A stretch of 48,229 nt of DNA from the NCBI RefSeq assembly GCF_003391055.1, contig NZ_QUAJ01000024.1, positions 1 through 48,229 of the forward strand, in the 5' to 3' direction. Origin of the DNA: Psychrilyobacter piezotolerans. Lineage in GTDB: Bacteria > Fusobacteriota > Fusobacteriia > Fusobacteriales > Fusobacteriaceae. The notes under the pieces are model-generated. The model was not told the origin of the DNA, did no database searches, and worked only from the letters and a program-made list of their open reading frames with translations. Numbering within the stretch: the stretch's first letter is position 1; the number at the start of each line of letters is the position of its first letter. Shown piece by piece: positions 41,710-48,229 of the stretch. Both the position numbers and the translations under genes were made by a program.

Positions 41710-42360
41710 TTGATCGGAGCTGCATATGGAGCACTTCAAGGGGTTTTAGAAAGTGCCATAGGAATGATGTATAATATTTTTGGAAATTATGGATTAGCTA
41801 TAATTGGTATAACAATTTTAATTAAATTAGTATTGTTACCACTTACGTTAAAACAGGACAAATCAATGGGTGCGATGAAAAAACTACAACCGGAGTTAGA
41901 AGCACTTAAAGAAAAATATAAAAACGATCCACAAACATTAAATCAGAAAACAATTGAACTATATAAAATACATAAAGTAAACCCAGCAAGTGGTTGTTTA
42001 CCTATATTGTTACAAATGCCAATATTATTTGCACTTTTCGGAGTTTTAAGAAAAACAGGAGCAGATGGAGGAGTTATAGCAGACGGATCTAAATTTCTTT
42101 GGTTAACTTTATCTCAACCAGATCCATTTTACTTATTACCATTATTAAATGGTGCTGTATCTTATTTCCAGCAAAAATTAATGAGTGCAAGTCAAGGATC
42201 TTCCAATCCGCAAATGAAAATGATGACTTATATGTTTCCAGTAATGATGATATTTATCTCATACAAGATGCCAGCAGGATTGCAATTGTATTGGTTCGTA
42301 TCAAGTTTGGCTGCAGTGGCACAACAATATTTTATTATGAGTAGAAGGGATGAGGCGTAA
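41710..42360 (+). CDS. yidC: YidC/Oxa1-family membrane insertase, short form
   Basis: 216-aa insertase core. Five helices are visible, starting NYGLAIIGITILIKLVLLPLTLKQDKSM, with the cytoplasmic hairpin (QPELEALKEKYKNDPQTLNQ) and PILLQMPILFALFGVLR. There is no large periplasmic domain, as in Firmicutes, and no lipobox or signal peptide at the start. The start codon is TTG at 41710, supported by GAGGAGG 7 nt upstream. It co-inserts membrane proteins with SecYEG. Confidence 0.92.
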   Translation: MIGAAYGALQGVLESAIGMMYNIFGNYGLAIIGITILIKLVLLPLTLKQDKSMGAMKKLQPELEALKEKYKNDPQTLNQKTIELYKIHKVNPASGCLPILLQMPILFALFGVLRKTGADGGVIADGSKFLWLTLSQPDPFYLLPLLNGAVSYFQQKLMSASQGSSNPQMKMMTYMFPVMMIFISYKMPAGLQLYWFVSSLAAVAQQYFIMSRRDEA

Positions 42361-42361
42361 A

Positions 42362-42997
42362 ATGAACTTAACTTATCAAATCAAAGCTAAATCAAAAGAT
42401 GAAGCTATAATTAAAGCTGTAAAAGACCATAATATTGATAAGAGCAAAATCGTAGAAATCATTGAGATCTCAAAAGCAACTTCATTTTTTGGTTTTTTTA
42501 AAAAAGATGGGGAATATCAGATTCAAATGGAAAAAACAGTCGATATAATAGAGACAAAAATAGAAGATATGGTAGTAGAAAGAGCCAATGAATTATTAGA
42601 TAATATGGGATTAGTTCTGAATGTAGAAGTTTTAGAAGCAAGAGATCACTATGTTTTAATTAATCTATCTGGTGAAGACAATGGAATAATTATAGGAAAA
42701 AAAGGTAAAACTTTAAATAGTTTCGAATACCTTTTGAATTCTCTATGCAAAAGTGTAAAAGTAGAAGTGGATGTAGAGGGATTTAAGGCTAAAAGAGCAG
42801 AAACTCTTAGAGATTTAGCTAGAAAAATGGCTGAAAAAGCGTTAAATACCGATAAAATCGTAAAATTAAATCCAATGCCGCCAAGGGAAAGAAAAATTAT
42901 TCACGAGATAGTGAATAAATACAAAGAACTTGATACTTTTAGTGAAGGTAGAGATCCTAAGAGATATATTGTAATTAAAAGAAAAAGAATGGGGTAA
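42362..42997 (+). CDS. jag: Jag/KhpB RNA-binding protein
   Basis: 211-aa three-part protein: N-terminal Jag domain ([34 protein letters not shown]), KH domain ([22 protein letters not shown], about 100-140) and C-terminal R3H domain ([13 protein letters not shown]...[16 protein letters not shown]). Jag/KhpB partners KhpA in RNA binding tied to cell elongation. The ATG at 42362 with GATGAGG ahead is preferred to the one at 42350. The start lies 2 nt after yidC. Confidence 0.92.
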   Translation: MNLTYQIKAKSKDEAIIKAVKDHNIDKSKIVEIIEISKATSFFGFFKKDGEYQIQMEKTVDIIETKIEDMVVERANELLDNMGLVLNVEVLEARDHYVLINLSGEDNGIIIGKKGKTLNSFEYLLNSLCKSVKVEVDVEGFKAKRAETLRDLARKMAEKALNTDKIVKLNPMPPRERKIIHEIVNKYKELDTFSEGRDPKRYIVIKRKRMG

Positions 42998-43001
42998 AAC
43001 T

Positions 43002-44369
43002 ATGTTTGATACAATAGCAGCAATCTCTACTCCTAGAGGAGAAGGTGGAATAGGAATTGTTAGAATGTCCGGAGAAGACTCCATAAACATTCTTTCAAAA
43101 ATATTCAGACCAATATCTAAAAAAAAAGTAGAAGAATTAAAGAATTTTACTATTAATTATGGACATCTATATTCAGGTGTTAATTTAGTGGATGAAGTAA
43201 TGGTCAGCATAATGAAGGGTCCTAAAACTTATACTAAGGAAGATATAGTCGAGATAAACTGCCATGGTGGTTATCTTATGACTGAGAAAGTGTTGGAGTT
43301 AGTTTTATCTAATGGAGCCAGAATTGCTGAACAAGGTGAATTTACAAGAAGAGCTTTCATGAATGGAAGATTGGATCTTACCCAGGCAGAAGCTGTAATT
43401 GATTTGATCCATGGTAAGACAGAGAGAAGTTTATCTCTTTCGTTAGACCAATTAAGGGGAGACTTAAAAGATCAGATACTGCATTTAAAAAAATTACTTC
43501 TAGATGTAGTTGCTCATATAAATGTAGTTTTAGACTATCCTGAAGAGGGGATCGATGATCCATTACCTGAGGGGTTAGTAGGTAACTTGAAGGAAGTTTT
43601 GGAAACTTCAGATAGATTATCAGCTTCTTATAATCAGGGAAAGATGATTAAAGAGGGAGTTAAAACTGCAATAGTTGGAAAACCTAATGTAGGAAAATCT
43701 AGTTTATTGAACTCTTTGTTGAAAGAAGAAAGAGCCATAGTAACTCATATTCCAGGAACAACAAGGGATGTAATAGAAGAGATTATTAATATAAAAGGAA
43801 TACCACTTATCTTAGCTGATACAGCAGGAATAAGAAATACAGATGATTTTATTGAGAATATCGGAGTGGAAAAATCTGAGAAGTTATTAAATGACGCAGA
43901 TTTAATCTTATTCGTTGTAGATGGTTCTAGAGAACTCAGTGAAGAGGATCTTAGAGTACATAATAGTATTCATAGTGAAAAAGTTGTTGGAATATTAAAT
44001 AAGATAGATATAGAGCAGAAAATAGACCTGTCTAAATTAGATAAAGTCGGTAGATGGATCGAAATTTCAGCTAAAGAAAATATTGGTATAGCTAAAATGG
44101 AAGAAGAAATATATTCTTATATTGTATCAGGTAAAGTTGAAGATTCTTCTCAGACTTTAGTGATAACTAATATTAGACATAGATCTGCCTTGGTTAAAAC
44201 TAAGGAAGCTATAGAAAATATATTTGAAACAATAAATATGGGACTGCCGATGGATTTAATAGCTGTAGATCTAAAGGAAGCTTTGGATGCTCTATCGGAA
44301 GTAACTGGAGAGATCTCATCGGAAGATGTTTTAGATCATATATTTAGTAATTTCTGTGTAGGAAAATAA
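43002..44369 (+). CDS. mnmE: tRNA modification GTPase MnmE
   Basis: With MnmG it forms cmnm5U34 in tRNA wobble positions. N-terminal folate-binding domain ([23 protein letters not shown]), helical domain, inserted G domain with [27 protein letters not shown] and NKID, and the C-terminal catalytic FCVGK. The 455-aa size is normal. Start is 4 nt after jag. Its partner mnmG follows after a terminator. Confidence 0.97.
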   Translation: MFDTIAAISTPRGEGGIGIVRMSGEDSINILSKIFRPISKKKVEELKNFTINYGHLYSGVNLVDEVMVSIMKGPKTYTKEDIVEINCHGGYLMTEKVLELVLSNGARIAEQGEFTRRAFMNGRLDLTQAEAVIDLIHGKTERSLSLSLDQLRGDLKDQILHLKKLLLDVVAHINVVLDYPEEGIDDPLPEGLVGNLKEVLETSDRLSASYNQGKMIKEGVKTAIVGKPNVGKSSLLNSLLKEERAIVTHIPGTTRDVIEEIINIKGIPLILADTAGIRNTDDFIENIGVEKSEKLLNDADLILFVVDGSRELSEEDLRVHNSIHSEKVVGILNKIDIEQKIDLSKLDKVGRWIEISAKENIGIAKMEEEIYSYIVSGKVEDSSQTLVITNIRHRSALVKTKEAIENIFETINMGLPMDLIAVDLKEALDALSEVTGEISSEDVLDHIFSNFCVGK

Positions 44370-44386
44370 GTTATAAAAAAAATATG

Positions 44387-44418
44387 AAATACTGCAGATA
44401 TTTCTGCAGTATTTTTTT
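44387..44418 (+). terminator. Terminator after mnmE
   Basis: AAATACTGCAG pairs with CTGCAGTATTT, followed by a T run. It separates mnmE from mnmG, which usually share one transcript in other bacteria. Confidence 0.88.
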
Positions 44419-44466
44419 CTTTTAATATTAATATCTGGCGTCTCGTGTGTAAAGATAAGAAAAAAT

Positions 44467-44486
44467 ATGTATATGAACAAAAATAA
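44467..44486 (+). repeat. Iteron-like repeat 14
   Basis: ATGTATATGAACAAAAATAA, 20 nt before the mnmG start. Confidence 0.7.
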
Positions 44487-44506
44487 ACTTAAAAAAAGGA
44501 GTACTT

Positions 44507-46357
44507 ATGAATTATGATGTAATCGTTGTAGGAGGAGGGCATGCTGGATGTGAAGCAGCACTAGCCTCAGCAAGATCAGGATTAAAAACAGCTCTGTTTA
44601 CAATATATTTAGATACTATAGCTATGATGTCGTGCAATCCTTCCATAGGTGGACCAGGAAAGAGTCATATAGTTGCAGAAATAGATATGTTGGGAGGAGA
44701 GATTGGAAAACATACCGATAAATATAACCTGCAATTAAAACACTTGAATACCAGTAAGGGACCTGCAGCCAGGATAACTCGTGGACAGGCTGATAAATAC
44801 TGGTATAGGGTAAAAATGAAAGAGATAATAGAAAATACTCCTAATTTAGATAGTATCCAAGGAACAATTGAGGACATTATTATTGAAGATGGACAAATAA
44901 AAGGAGTTATCTCCGGCCTGGGAATAGAATATAAAGCAACTTCTGTAATATTAGCTACTGGAACTTTCTTAAAAGGACGAATAGTTATTGGAGATGTAAA
45001 GTATCCAGCAGGGAGAATAGGTGAGATGTCTGCTGAAAAACTATCAGATGCACTGACTAAAAATGGAATAGTACTGGATAGGTATCAAACTGCTACTCCG
45101 CCAAGGGTGGATATGAGAACTGTAGATTTCAGTAAGATGAAGGAATTACACGGAGAAGATCATCCAAAATATTTTTCATTATTTACGAAAAAGGAAAAAA
45201 ATAATAATGCACCTACATGGCTGACATACACAACTCCTGAAACTGTAAAAGTAGCCCAGGATCTGCTGCAGTATTCACCAATAGTAAGTGGGATAATAGA
45301 AACTCACGGGCCGAGACACTGCCCGTCACTTGATAGAAAAGTATTGAACTTCCCTGAAAAAACAAATCATCAAATTTTCTTGGAATTAGAATCCAAAGAA
45401 ACTAATGAACTTTACGTAAACGGCCTGACAACAGCTATGCCTCCCTTTGCTCAAGAAAAGATGATGAGAACCATAGCAGGATTGGAAGATGCTAAAATAA
45501 TGAGGTATGGTTATGCTGTGGAATATGACTATGCACCTTCTTACCAGTTATACCCTAGTTTAGAGAGTAAAAAAATAAAAAATCTTTATTTTGCAGGACA
45601 GATAAATGGAACTTCTGGGTATGAAGAAGCAGCAGCTCAAGGATTTTTAGCAGGGGTAAATGCCAGTAGAAAAGTATTGGGGAAAGATCCTGTTGTAGTA
45701 GATCGAACCGAAGGTTACCTAGGGGTATTGGTCGATGATATAATCCATAAAAAAACTCCAGAACCATATAGAGTGTTGCCATCAAGAGCAGAGTACAGAC
45801 TGACTCTGAGGTTTGACAATGCATTTATGAGGCTCCTTGATAAAGCTAAAGAGATTGGTATTGTTTCTGAGGATAAAATTAAATTTTTAGAGGAAGCGAA
45901 AGAGATTGTAGAATACGAAGTTGAAAGGATAAACCAGATAAGTATATCTATGAAACAGGCAAATGAAGTTTTAGCAAGTGTAGATGCTAAGGATAGATTT
46001 GGTAAAGGGGTAAAATTATCTGAATTATTAAAACAAAAAGAAGTTACCTATGATTCTTTGGGGTTAATTATAGATATTAAGGAGCTGCCGACATTCGTTA
46101 AAAATCAAATTGAAACTATAATCAAATATAATGTATTTATCGAGAGAGAAAAAACACAAATAGAAAAATTTAGAAGACTAGAAAGTATGAAAATACCAGA
46201 AGGATTTAAATTTGAAACTATACCAGGATTATCTAATATAGCCAGAGATGGGTTAGAACAGATAAAGCCGCTGTCTATCGGAGAAGCTACAAGGATAAGC
46301 GGGGTAACAGGAAATGATATAGCAGTACTTATTACAAATTTGGAGAATATGAAATAA
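44507..46357 (+). CDS. mnmG: tRNA uridine modification enzyme MnmG (GidA)
   Basis: FAD-dependent partner of MnmE. 616 aa with the FAD motif VIVVGGGHAGCEAALASARSG (4-24), PSIGGPGKSHIVAEIDMLGG, YPAGRIGEMSAE, ETHGPRHCPSLDRKV, GLTTAMPPFAQEKMMR and INGTSGYEEAAAQG, then the C-terminal helical domain that binds MnmE and tRNA. AAAGGAG precedes the start. An iteron-like copy lies between this ribosome site and the mnmE terminator. Confidence 0.97.
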   Translation: MNYDVIVVGGGHAGCEAALASARSGLKTALFTIYLDTIAMMSCNPSIGGPGKSHIVAEIDMLGGEIGKHTDKYNLQLKHLNTSKGPAARITRGQADKYWYRVKMKEIIENTPNLDSIQGTIEDIIIEDGQIKGVISGLGIEYKATSVILATGTFLKGRIVIGDVKYPAGRIGEMSAEKLSDALTKNGIVLDRYQTATPPRVDMRTVDFSKMKELHGEDHPKYFSLFTKKEKNNNAPTWLTYTTPETVKVAQDLLQYSPIVSGIIETHGPRHCPSLDRKVLNFPEKTNHQIFLELESKETNELYVNGLTTAMPPFAQEKMMRTIAGLEDAKIMRYGYAVEYDYAPSYQLYPSLESKKIKNLYFAGQINGTSGYEEAAAQGFLAGVNASRKVLGKDPVVVDRTEGYLGVLVDDIIHKKTPEPYRVLPSRAEYRLTLRFDNAFMRLLDKAKEIGIVSEDKIKFLEEAKEIVEYEVERINQISISMKQANEVLASVDAKDRFGKGVKLSELLKQKEVTYDSLGLIIDIKELPTFVKNQIETIIKYNVFIEREKTQIEKFRRLESMKIPEGFKFETIPGLSNIARDGLEQIKPLSIGEATRISGVTGNDIAVLITNLENMK

Positions 46358-46364
46358 AATTTTA

Positions 46365-46400
46365 GGTTTTTAATGTGTGCACCATCGCAAAAGTTCAGTT
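46365..46400 (+). repeat. 36-bp repeat, copy B
   Basis: Starts GGTTTTTAATGTGTGCACC; second copy of the element at 38174-38209, here 11 nt ahead of an iteron-like 20-mer. Confidence 0.7.
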
Positions 46401-46410
46401 GTTAACAAAT

Positions 46411-46430
46411 ATGTATACAGACAAAAATAA
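46411..46430 (+). repeat. Iteron-like repeat 15
   Basis: ATGTATACAGACAAAAATAA. Rightmost copy found; lies between mnmG and the fluoride riboswitch. Confidence 0.72.
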
Positions 46431-46473
46431 AGATAAATTATATTTTTAATATTTACTAAAAAATATTGAATTA

Positions 46474-46482
46474 TGATATAAT
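46474..46482 (+). promoter_or_regulatory. Extended -10 promoter of the fluoride-riboswitch transcript
   Basis: TGA-TATAAT; the expected start lies at about 46489, exactly where the riboswitch begins. The -35 is weak. Confidence 0.65.
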
Positions 46483-46487
46483 TCATC

Positions 46488-46553
46488 TAGGAGATGAAGC
46501 TCTCCTTAGATTTAGGATCTAGAACTACTGAAAAAAGTTAATGGCTTCTACAT
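46488..46553 (+). promoter_or_regulatory. Fluoride riboswitch (crcB motif)
   Basis: AGGAGATGAAGCTCTCCT starts a compact ~65-nt aptamer ending TTAATGGCTTCTACA. The GGnGATG...CnCC hairpin and the closing AAUGGCUUCUAC, which can pair back to GAUGAAGC, match the fluoride motif. The 3' strand of the aptamer is also the 5' arm of the following terminator, so ligand binding should prevent termination (ON switch). Confidence 0.82.
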
Positions 46554-46588
46554 CGATACAATTTTTGTATTGGTGTAGAAGTTTTTTT
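46545..46588 (+). terminator. Expression-platform terminator of the fluoride riboswitch
   Basis: CTTCTACA...TGTAGAAG long stem followed by seven T, 25 nt before the gene start; its first arm overlaps the aptamer end. Confidence 0.9.
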
Positions 46589-46613
46589 ATTATATATTTT
46601 TAGGAGGAAAGTT

Positions 46614-47792
46614 ATGTTAAATATTTTAGTTTCATTTTTAATTTTATTTATAGGTGGAGTAATAGTTGGAAAATTAGTAGAAAAATTACATTTTCCTAAA
46701 TTAATAGGTATGATTGCATTTGGCTGTTTAGCCAATGTGTATTTAAAAATAATAGACCCCGTAGCTTTAGAATTTGGGGGAATTCTGAAAAACCTGGCTT
46801 TGGTCGTTGTATTACTGATAGCAGGTTTGGGGATTAGAAAAAAACAGATAAAAAAAGTTGGCAGAGCAGCAGTACTACTCAGCTTGATCCCTGTGTCGGT
46901 AGAAGGGTTGGCGGTTATGTTTTTATCTATAAAGGTCTTGGGGCTGCCAACGATACAAGCTGGGATATTGGGGTTTATAATAGCGGCAGTGAGCCCGGCG
47001 GTATTAGTTCCTGCCATGGTTGACCTGATAAAGAGAGGTTTAGGAGAAAAAAAAGCTATACCTCAAATGCTGCTTACAGGAGCCTCGGCAGACGATAGTG
47101 TGGCTATAGCTATGTTTACGTCTTTCATGGGAATGTATTTAGGTACCAGTGGCGGGATTTTAAAAAATTTAATTACTATCCCAATCTCTGCAGCAGTTGG
47201 CATAGTTATAGGAATTTTAGTAGCTGTAATGGCAGGGGAAATATCCAAAAAAATAAAATCTGAGATCTTTCAAACTATATTGGTAGGAGGGATGGCAGTA
47301 GGAATGAGGATAATTGAAACTACATATCATCTGAGGTACTTTAATTCTCTTTTAGGAATAATGGTTATAGGTTATGTAATAACTAACTATTATGAATGGC
47401 TGGGAAACAATATAATGGATGGATTGGGAAAGGCTTGGTCTGTTGGAGCAGTATTTTTATTTACATTGGTAGGAACTGCTATAGATCCTTCACTAGTAGG
47501 AAGTATATTTTATACAGGTAGTATGATAGTTTTTATTTCTCTTATAGTCAGATCAATGGGTGTTTTGATAGCTTTAATAGGTACAGATTTAAATCTGAAA
47601 GAAAGATTGTTCTGTGTGATAGCTTATCTGCCTAAAGCAACAGTTCAATCTGCTAAAGCCGGGATACCGCTTCAAATGGGAGTTGTAGGTGGAGAGTTGA
47701 TACAGGCCATGGCAATTTTGAGTGTGATTATAACAGCACCAATAGGAGCTATCGGAATAAGACTAAGTGCAGATAAATTATTGGAAAAATAA
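46614..47792 (+). CDS. Cation/proton-antiporter-family membrane protein under fluoride control
   Basis: 392-aa CPA-type transporter with about 12 helices. Family pieces: LFIGGVIVGKLVEKLHFPKLIGMIAFG, GLGIRKKQIKKVGRAAVLL, IAAVSPAVLVPAMVDL and TGASADDSVAIAMFTSF. The last carries the double Asp typical of electrogenic antiporters. TAGGAGG ribosome site. By family it would be a Na+(K+)/H+ antiporter. Its fluoride riboswitch suggests a role in fluoride tolerance, either fluoride/proton exchange or ion-balance repair. Antiporter genes are known among fluoride-riboswitch targets; the substrate here is inferred. Confidence 0.85.
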   Translation: MLNILVSFLILFIGGVIVGKLVEKLHFPKLIGMIAFGCLANVYLKIIDPVALEFGGILKNLALVVVLLIAGLGIRKKQIKKVGRAAVLLSLIPVSVEGLAVMFLSIKVLGLPTIQAGILGFIIAAVSPAVLVPAMVDLIKRGLGEKKAIPQMLLTGASADDSVAIAMFTSFMGMYLGTSGGILKNLITIPISAAVGIVIGILVAVMAGEISKKIKSEIFQTILVGGMAVGMRIIETTYHLRYFNSLLGIMVIGYVITNYYEWLGNNIMDGLGKAWSVGAVFLFTLVGTAIDPSLVGSIFYTGSMIVFISLIVRSMGVLIALIGTDLNLKERLFCVIAYLPKATVQSAKAGIPLQMGVVGGELIQAMAILSVIITAPIGAIGIRLSADKLLEK

Positions 47793-47952
47793 ATTCGTTA
47801 ATAAAAAAAATCTTATAAATTTTCTACATCGATAACACATTAGTTGTACCATCTATAAGCCAATAAAATCAAGCATAAGTGAGGTGTGGTCGGTTTTTTT
47901 TGAAAAAAATATAAAAAAACAAAAAAAACTTTATAAAAAAATAAAAAAATCC

Positions 47953-47981
47953 TTGACGAAAAGTTGTAAACGCGGTATACT
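47953..47981 (+). promoter_or_regulatory. rRNA operon promoter (rightward)
   Basis: TTGACG, 17-nt spacer, TATACT, preceded by long A tracts (about 47895-47950) as UP element. Same core as the left-end promoter. In 47793-47952 I see no gene and no clear terminator. Confidence 0.92.
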
Positions 47982-48031
47982 TCTTCTTGTCCGCGAGGGA
48001 AAGCGAAAGCATCTGGAGCGAGACGAACAAT

Positions 48032-48229
48032 AGGACATTAGCAATTAAATAGAGAAAGAAAGTGTAAATTAAAAACTCAATTGTCGTTTGAAACTTGTTT
48101 CAAACAATCGATTAAGGTGTACAGTGGAATGAACCACTATAAAAATAATTATCTTTTAATAGATAGCTAAACTTCATTTATGAAGTTAGGATATAAATTT
48201 GAATGTAGAGTTTGATCCTGGCTCAGGAT
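48032..48229. repeat. Right arm of the 198-bp terminal inverted repeat
   Basis: Identical, reversed, to 1-198; holds the shared pre-rRNA leader and the 16S start. Confidence 0.9.
48200..48229 (+). rRNA. rrs: 16S rRNA, 5' end only (rightward operon)
   Basis: AGAGTTTGATCCTGGCTCAG at 48207-48226 is the universal 16S start. The rest of the gene continues off the right edge. Confidence 0.95.

Noticed and set aside
32367-46430. Transposon or MITE terminal repeats
   Set aside because: The 20-mers are not in paired inverted arrangement, lack target duplications and transposase genes, and sit at gene starts around one locus.
46538-47017. 159-aa minus-strand ORF at the antiporter gene
   Set aside because: Shadow of the plus-strand antiporter frame and of the riboswitch terminator; composition is typical of an antisense frame.
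47819-47860. Second riboswitch-like terminator after the antiporter
   Set aside because: It shares only a 12-nt string (TCTACATCGATA) with the fluoride terminator and does not fold into a comparable stem.
1-48229. Window as a circular plasmid joined at its ends
   Set aside because: The ends are inverted, not direct, copies of a 16S start, and the content is essential chromosomal genes; this is a contig broken at rRNA operons.

Overview
Organism. AT-rich DNA with tightly packed genes that mixes a diderm envelope (GT9 LPS heptosyltransferase, an SLH/coiled-coil envelope protein, a Spy-like periplasmic protein) with Firmicute-like information and RNA genes (mini-RNase III, MutS2, RqcP, SpoVG, a short YidC with no periplasmic domain, Jag). 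That mix points to a Fusobacteriota member, probably from the marine Propionigenium/Ilyobacter/Psychrilyobacter side; this is inferred from gene content only. Both ends of the window are the first ~30 nt of a 16S rRNA gene, facing outward. The outer 198 nt are identical inverted copies, so the piece is probably a contig bounded by two rRNA operons.

Layout. 1-472: promoter and leader of a leftward rRNA operon. 473-11836: leftward block with a sulfatase-type envelope transferase, holB, mreB, mrnC, cysS, a membrane-anchored unknown, a nitrilase-family amidase, ispD and mutS2. 12010-13209: rpmB and two overlapping DUF2721 genes, rightward. 13210-18672: accessory-looking stretch with an HTH-TPR regulator and tiny ORFs, a small unknown protein, HdeD-like, MprF-like and TVP38 membrane proteins, framed by two copies of a degenerate ~65-bp repeat. 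18673-21850: heptosyltransferase and a lysine-riboswitch-controlled NhaC-family transporter. 21862-25983: sulfur/persulfide module with a YeeE/YedE transporter, CoA-disulfide reductase-rhodanese, and a divergent rhodanese-CstR fusion regulator. 26029-31134: Spy-like protein, pgi, SLH protein, proBA. 31144-37691: spoVG, ispE, rqcP, mazG, a PrsA-like foldase and mfd. 37602-40957: replication-origin-like region. 40958-46357: rpmH-rnpA-yidD-yidC-jag-mnmE-mnmG, rightward. 46488-47792: fluoride-riboswitch-controlled cation/proton-antiporter-family gene. The window then ends with the promoter and leader of the rightward rRNA operon.

Most notable system. The rpmH-rnpA-yidC-jag-mnmE-mnmG block is the classic neighbour of dnaA/oriC. 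Here the place of dnaA is taken by a plasmid-type replication initiator (RepA/RPA-like, no P-loop ATPase). It is surrounded by a family of 20-bp iteron-like repeats, consensus ATGTAYACNNNCAAWAATAA. I found 15 copies by eye, all intergenic or at gene starts, between 32.4 and 46.4 kb, and densest at 37.6-40.8 kb. A tandem octamer array (9 copies), a GC-rich perfect hairpin and AT-rich DNA lie in the same interval. Gene direction switches there, and both rRNA operons point away from it. Together this suggests a chromosome whose origin is driven by an iteron-binding Rep protein instead of, or besides, DnaA. Two iterons flank the rep promoter, which suggests autoregulation.

Other highlights are a single-chain rhodanese-CstR persulfide sensor facing its likely target operon, two textbook riboswitches on ion/amino-acid transporters, and an RRNPP-like regulator with candidate tiny peptide ORFs.
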